NCBI GenBank assembly: GCA_025965815.1
Contig: JAOPWF010000324.1
Coordinates: forward strand, 1-6,146
Length of the DNA: 6,146 nt
Reading direction: 5' to 3'
DNA from: Mycobacterium sp.
GTDB lineage: Bacteria > Actinomycetota > Actinomycetes > Mycobacteriales > Mycobacteriaceae
Numbering within the stretch: the stretch's first letter is position 1; the number at the start of each line of letters is the position of its first letter. The notes beneath the pieces are model-generated. The model saw only the letters and a program-made list of their open reading frames with translations. It was not told the DNA's origin and searched no databases. A program made the translations under genes and the position numbers. This document shows, piece by piece, positions 5,604 to 6,146 of this stretch.

Positions 5604-5648
5604 CACTGACAGCCATCCGGAATAAGGTACACGGATGGCTGTCAAGTG
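5604..5648. terminator. 13-bp perfect inverted repeat after the oxygenase gene; terminator or operator
   Basis: TGACAGCCATCCG (5607-5619) is the exact reverse complement of 5632-5644, with a 12-base spacer. Three more pairs (5604-5606 with 5646-5648) follow if A5645 is bulged. It begins shortly after the oxygenase TAA, so RNA reading out of that gene would fold it as a stable hairpin, but no U tract follows. The spacer holds the -10 box TAAGGT of the next transcription unit, so the same dyad may be an operator. The two roles could coexist. Confidence 0.6.
5623..5628 (+). promoter_or_regulatory. -10 box TAAGGT of a predicted leaderless promoter
   Basis: TAAGGT fits TANNNT. With its last T at -7, +1 falls on A5635, the first base of the leader ORF's ATG. 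No convincing -35 is present (5600-5605 reads cctgca), as is common for actinobacterial promoters of this kind. Confidence 0.5.
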
Positions 5649-5712
5649 GTTGTGTGACCTGACCGACGAAAACACCGACATACCCTGCGATTTGATGTCC
5701 CGGCAGTCGTGA
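5635..5712 (+). CDS. Leader ORF of 25 codons, predicted leaderless, overlapping the antiporter start
   Basis: The ORF starts at ATG 5635 (MAVKWLCDL...), ends ...DLMSRQS at TGA 5710-5712, and is acidic in the middle with two Cys in a repeated CDL (residues 7-9 and 18-20). I recognise no family. Two features argue that it is translated. Its ATG coincides with the start predicted from the TAAGGT box, so the RNA would be leaderless, an efficient mode in mycobacteria. Its stop overlaps the antiporter's GTG as GTGA (5709-5712), a classic coupling junction. The antiporter has no evident Shine-Dalgarno of its own, so ribosomes finishing this ORF may be needed to start it. It lacks the consecutive Cys codons of the known cysteine-responsive mycobacterial leader ORFs. 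It could be chance: 25 codons is short, and no comparison was possible. Confidence 0.5.
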   Translation: MAVKWLCDLTDENTDIPCDLMSRQS

Positions 5713-6146
5713 CCGGCGATACCGGCTTCGGCTTCGACACCCTGGCGCTGCTCACCGTCGTCGGCCTGGTCGGTCCGCTGCTGGCCTCGGTGCCGCGCCT
5801 GCGGGTCCCGGTCGTCATCGGTGAGCTGCTGGCCGGGATGGTGGTGGGCCGAACCGGCTTCGGTCTGGTCGACGACACCAACCCGACGTTCACGATGCTG
5901 GCCAACATCGGGTTCGCGCTGGTGATGTTCGTGGTGGGCACCCACGTGCCGGTGCGGGACACGGCGATGCGCTCGGCGATTCCCGGCGCCCTGGTCCGCG
6001 CGGTGCTGATCGGCGCGGTGTCCGCCGGGCTCGGGGTGGGCCTGGCCGCCGCCTTCGGTACCGGGCATGCGGCGTTGTACGCGGTGCTGATGGCGTCGTC
6101 GTCGGCGGCGCTCGCACTACCGGTGATCCAAGCGCTTGGCGTGAAA
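5709..6146 (+). CDS. CPA2-type cation:proton antiporter, N-terminal 146 residues (3' end outside window)
   Basis: The frame runs open from GTG 5709 to the window end. About five membrane segments are visible (roughly 10-28, 33-50, 62-80, 90-115, 120-142). RLRVPVVIGELLAGMVVGRTGFG (30-52, with Pro34, Gly38 and Gly43) is the helix-2 pattern of the Na+/H+ exchanger domain of CPA2/Kef-like antiporters, and the last segment, LMASSSAALALPVIQALG, matches the conserved Ser/Ala-rich helix before a Pro. Such proteins exchange Na+ or K+ for H+ across the cell membrane. The Asp residues that carry the ion lie beyond the window, as would any C-terminal TrkA-N domain, so ion and subtype are open. The GTG is chosen because it places the first helix correctly and overlaps the leader ORF stop (GTGA); the next in-frame ATG (5838) would delete helix 1. 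Confidence 0.85.
   Translation, partial: MTGDTGFGFDTLALLTVVGLVGPLLASVPRLRVPVVIGELLAGMVVGRTGFGLVDDTNPTFTMLANIGFALVMFVVGTHVPVRDTAMRSAIPGALVRAVLIGAVSAGLGVGLAAAFGTGHAALYAVLMASSSAALALPVIQALGVK

Overview
The window is gene-dense, GC-rich DNA (roughly two thirds G+C by eye) with Actinomycetota-style codon use, TANNNT -10 boxes and GTG starts. It looks like a chromosomal stretch of a Mycobacterium/Mycolicibacterium-type organism; the genus is an inference, since no RNA gene or species marker is present. No IS element, tRNA, rRNA, CRISPR array or phage gene was seen, and no stretch above about 115 bases lacks a gene.

Layout. (1) 1-166 (+): the last 54 residues of a glycerol kinase, glpK. (2) 171-2668 (-): a two-gene unit read leftward, an APC-superfamily amino-acid/amine permease followed, through an ATGA stop/start overlap, by a DmpA/BapA-type P1 (S58) self-cleaving aminopeptidase. 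It converges on glpK with only four bases between the stop codons. (3) 2736-2776: a long GC-rich hairpin separating this unit from the gene upstream of it. (4) 2780-3520 (-): a PadR-type regulator with an unusual FG-repeat and RGG-rich N-terminal half, with a promoter whose -10 box lies in a dyad. (5) 3606-4133 (-): a second PadR regulator of the longer, Vir_act_alpha_C type. (6) 4134-4231: a divergent control region with three TGTCA boxes exactly 14 bases apart. (7) 4232-5596 (+): a carotenoid cleavage oxygenase (RPE65 family) with its four iron-binding histidines. (8) 5604-5648: a 13-bp perfect dyad just after that gene, enclosing a -10 box. (9) 5635-5712 (+): a 25-codon leader ORF whose ATG falls at the predicted transcription start and whose stop overlaps the next start as GTGA. 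(10) 5709-6146 (+): the N-terminal part of a CPA2-type cation:proton antiporter, cut by the window end.

How the genes may work together. The PadR gene at 3606-4133 is divergent from the oxygenase and is its most likely regulator; PadR proteins often answer to small aromatic or amphipathic molecules, so an apocarotenoid or phenolic signal is plausible but not shown. The permease and peptidase probably form an uptake-and-hydrolysis pair for an amino-acid amide or short unusual peptide. The antiporter seems to have its own leaderless promoter and a translationally coupled leader ORF. The points most worth testing are that leaderless leader ORF, the FG-repeat PadR, and the evenly phased TGTCA boxes.
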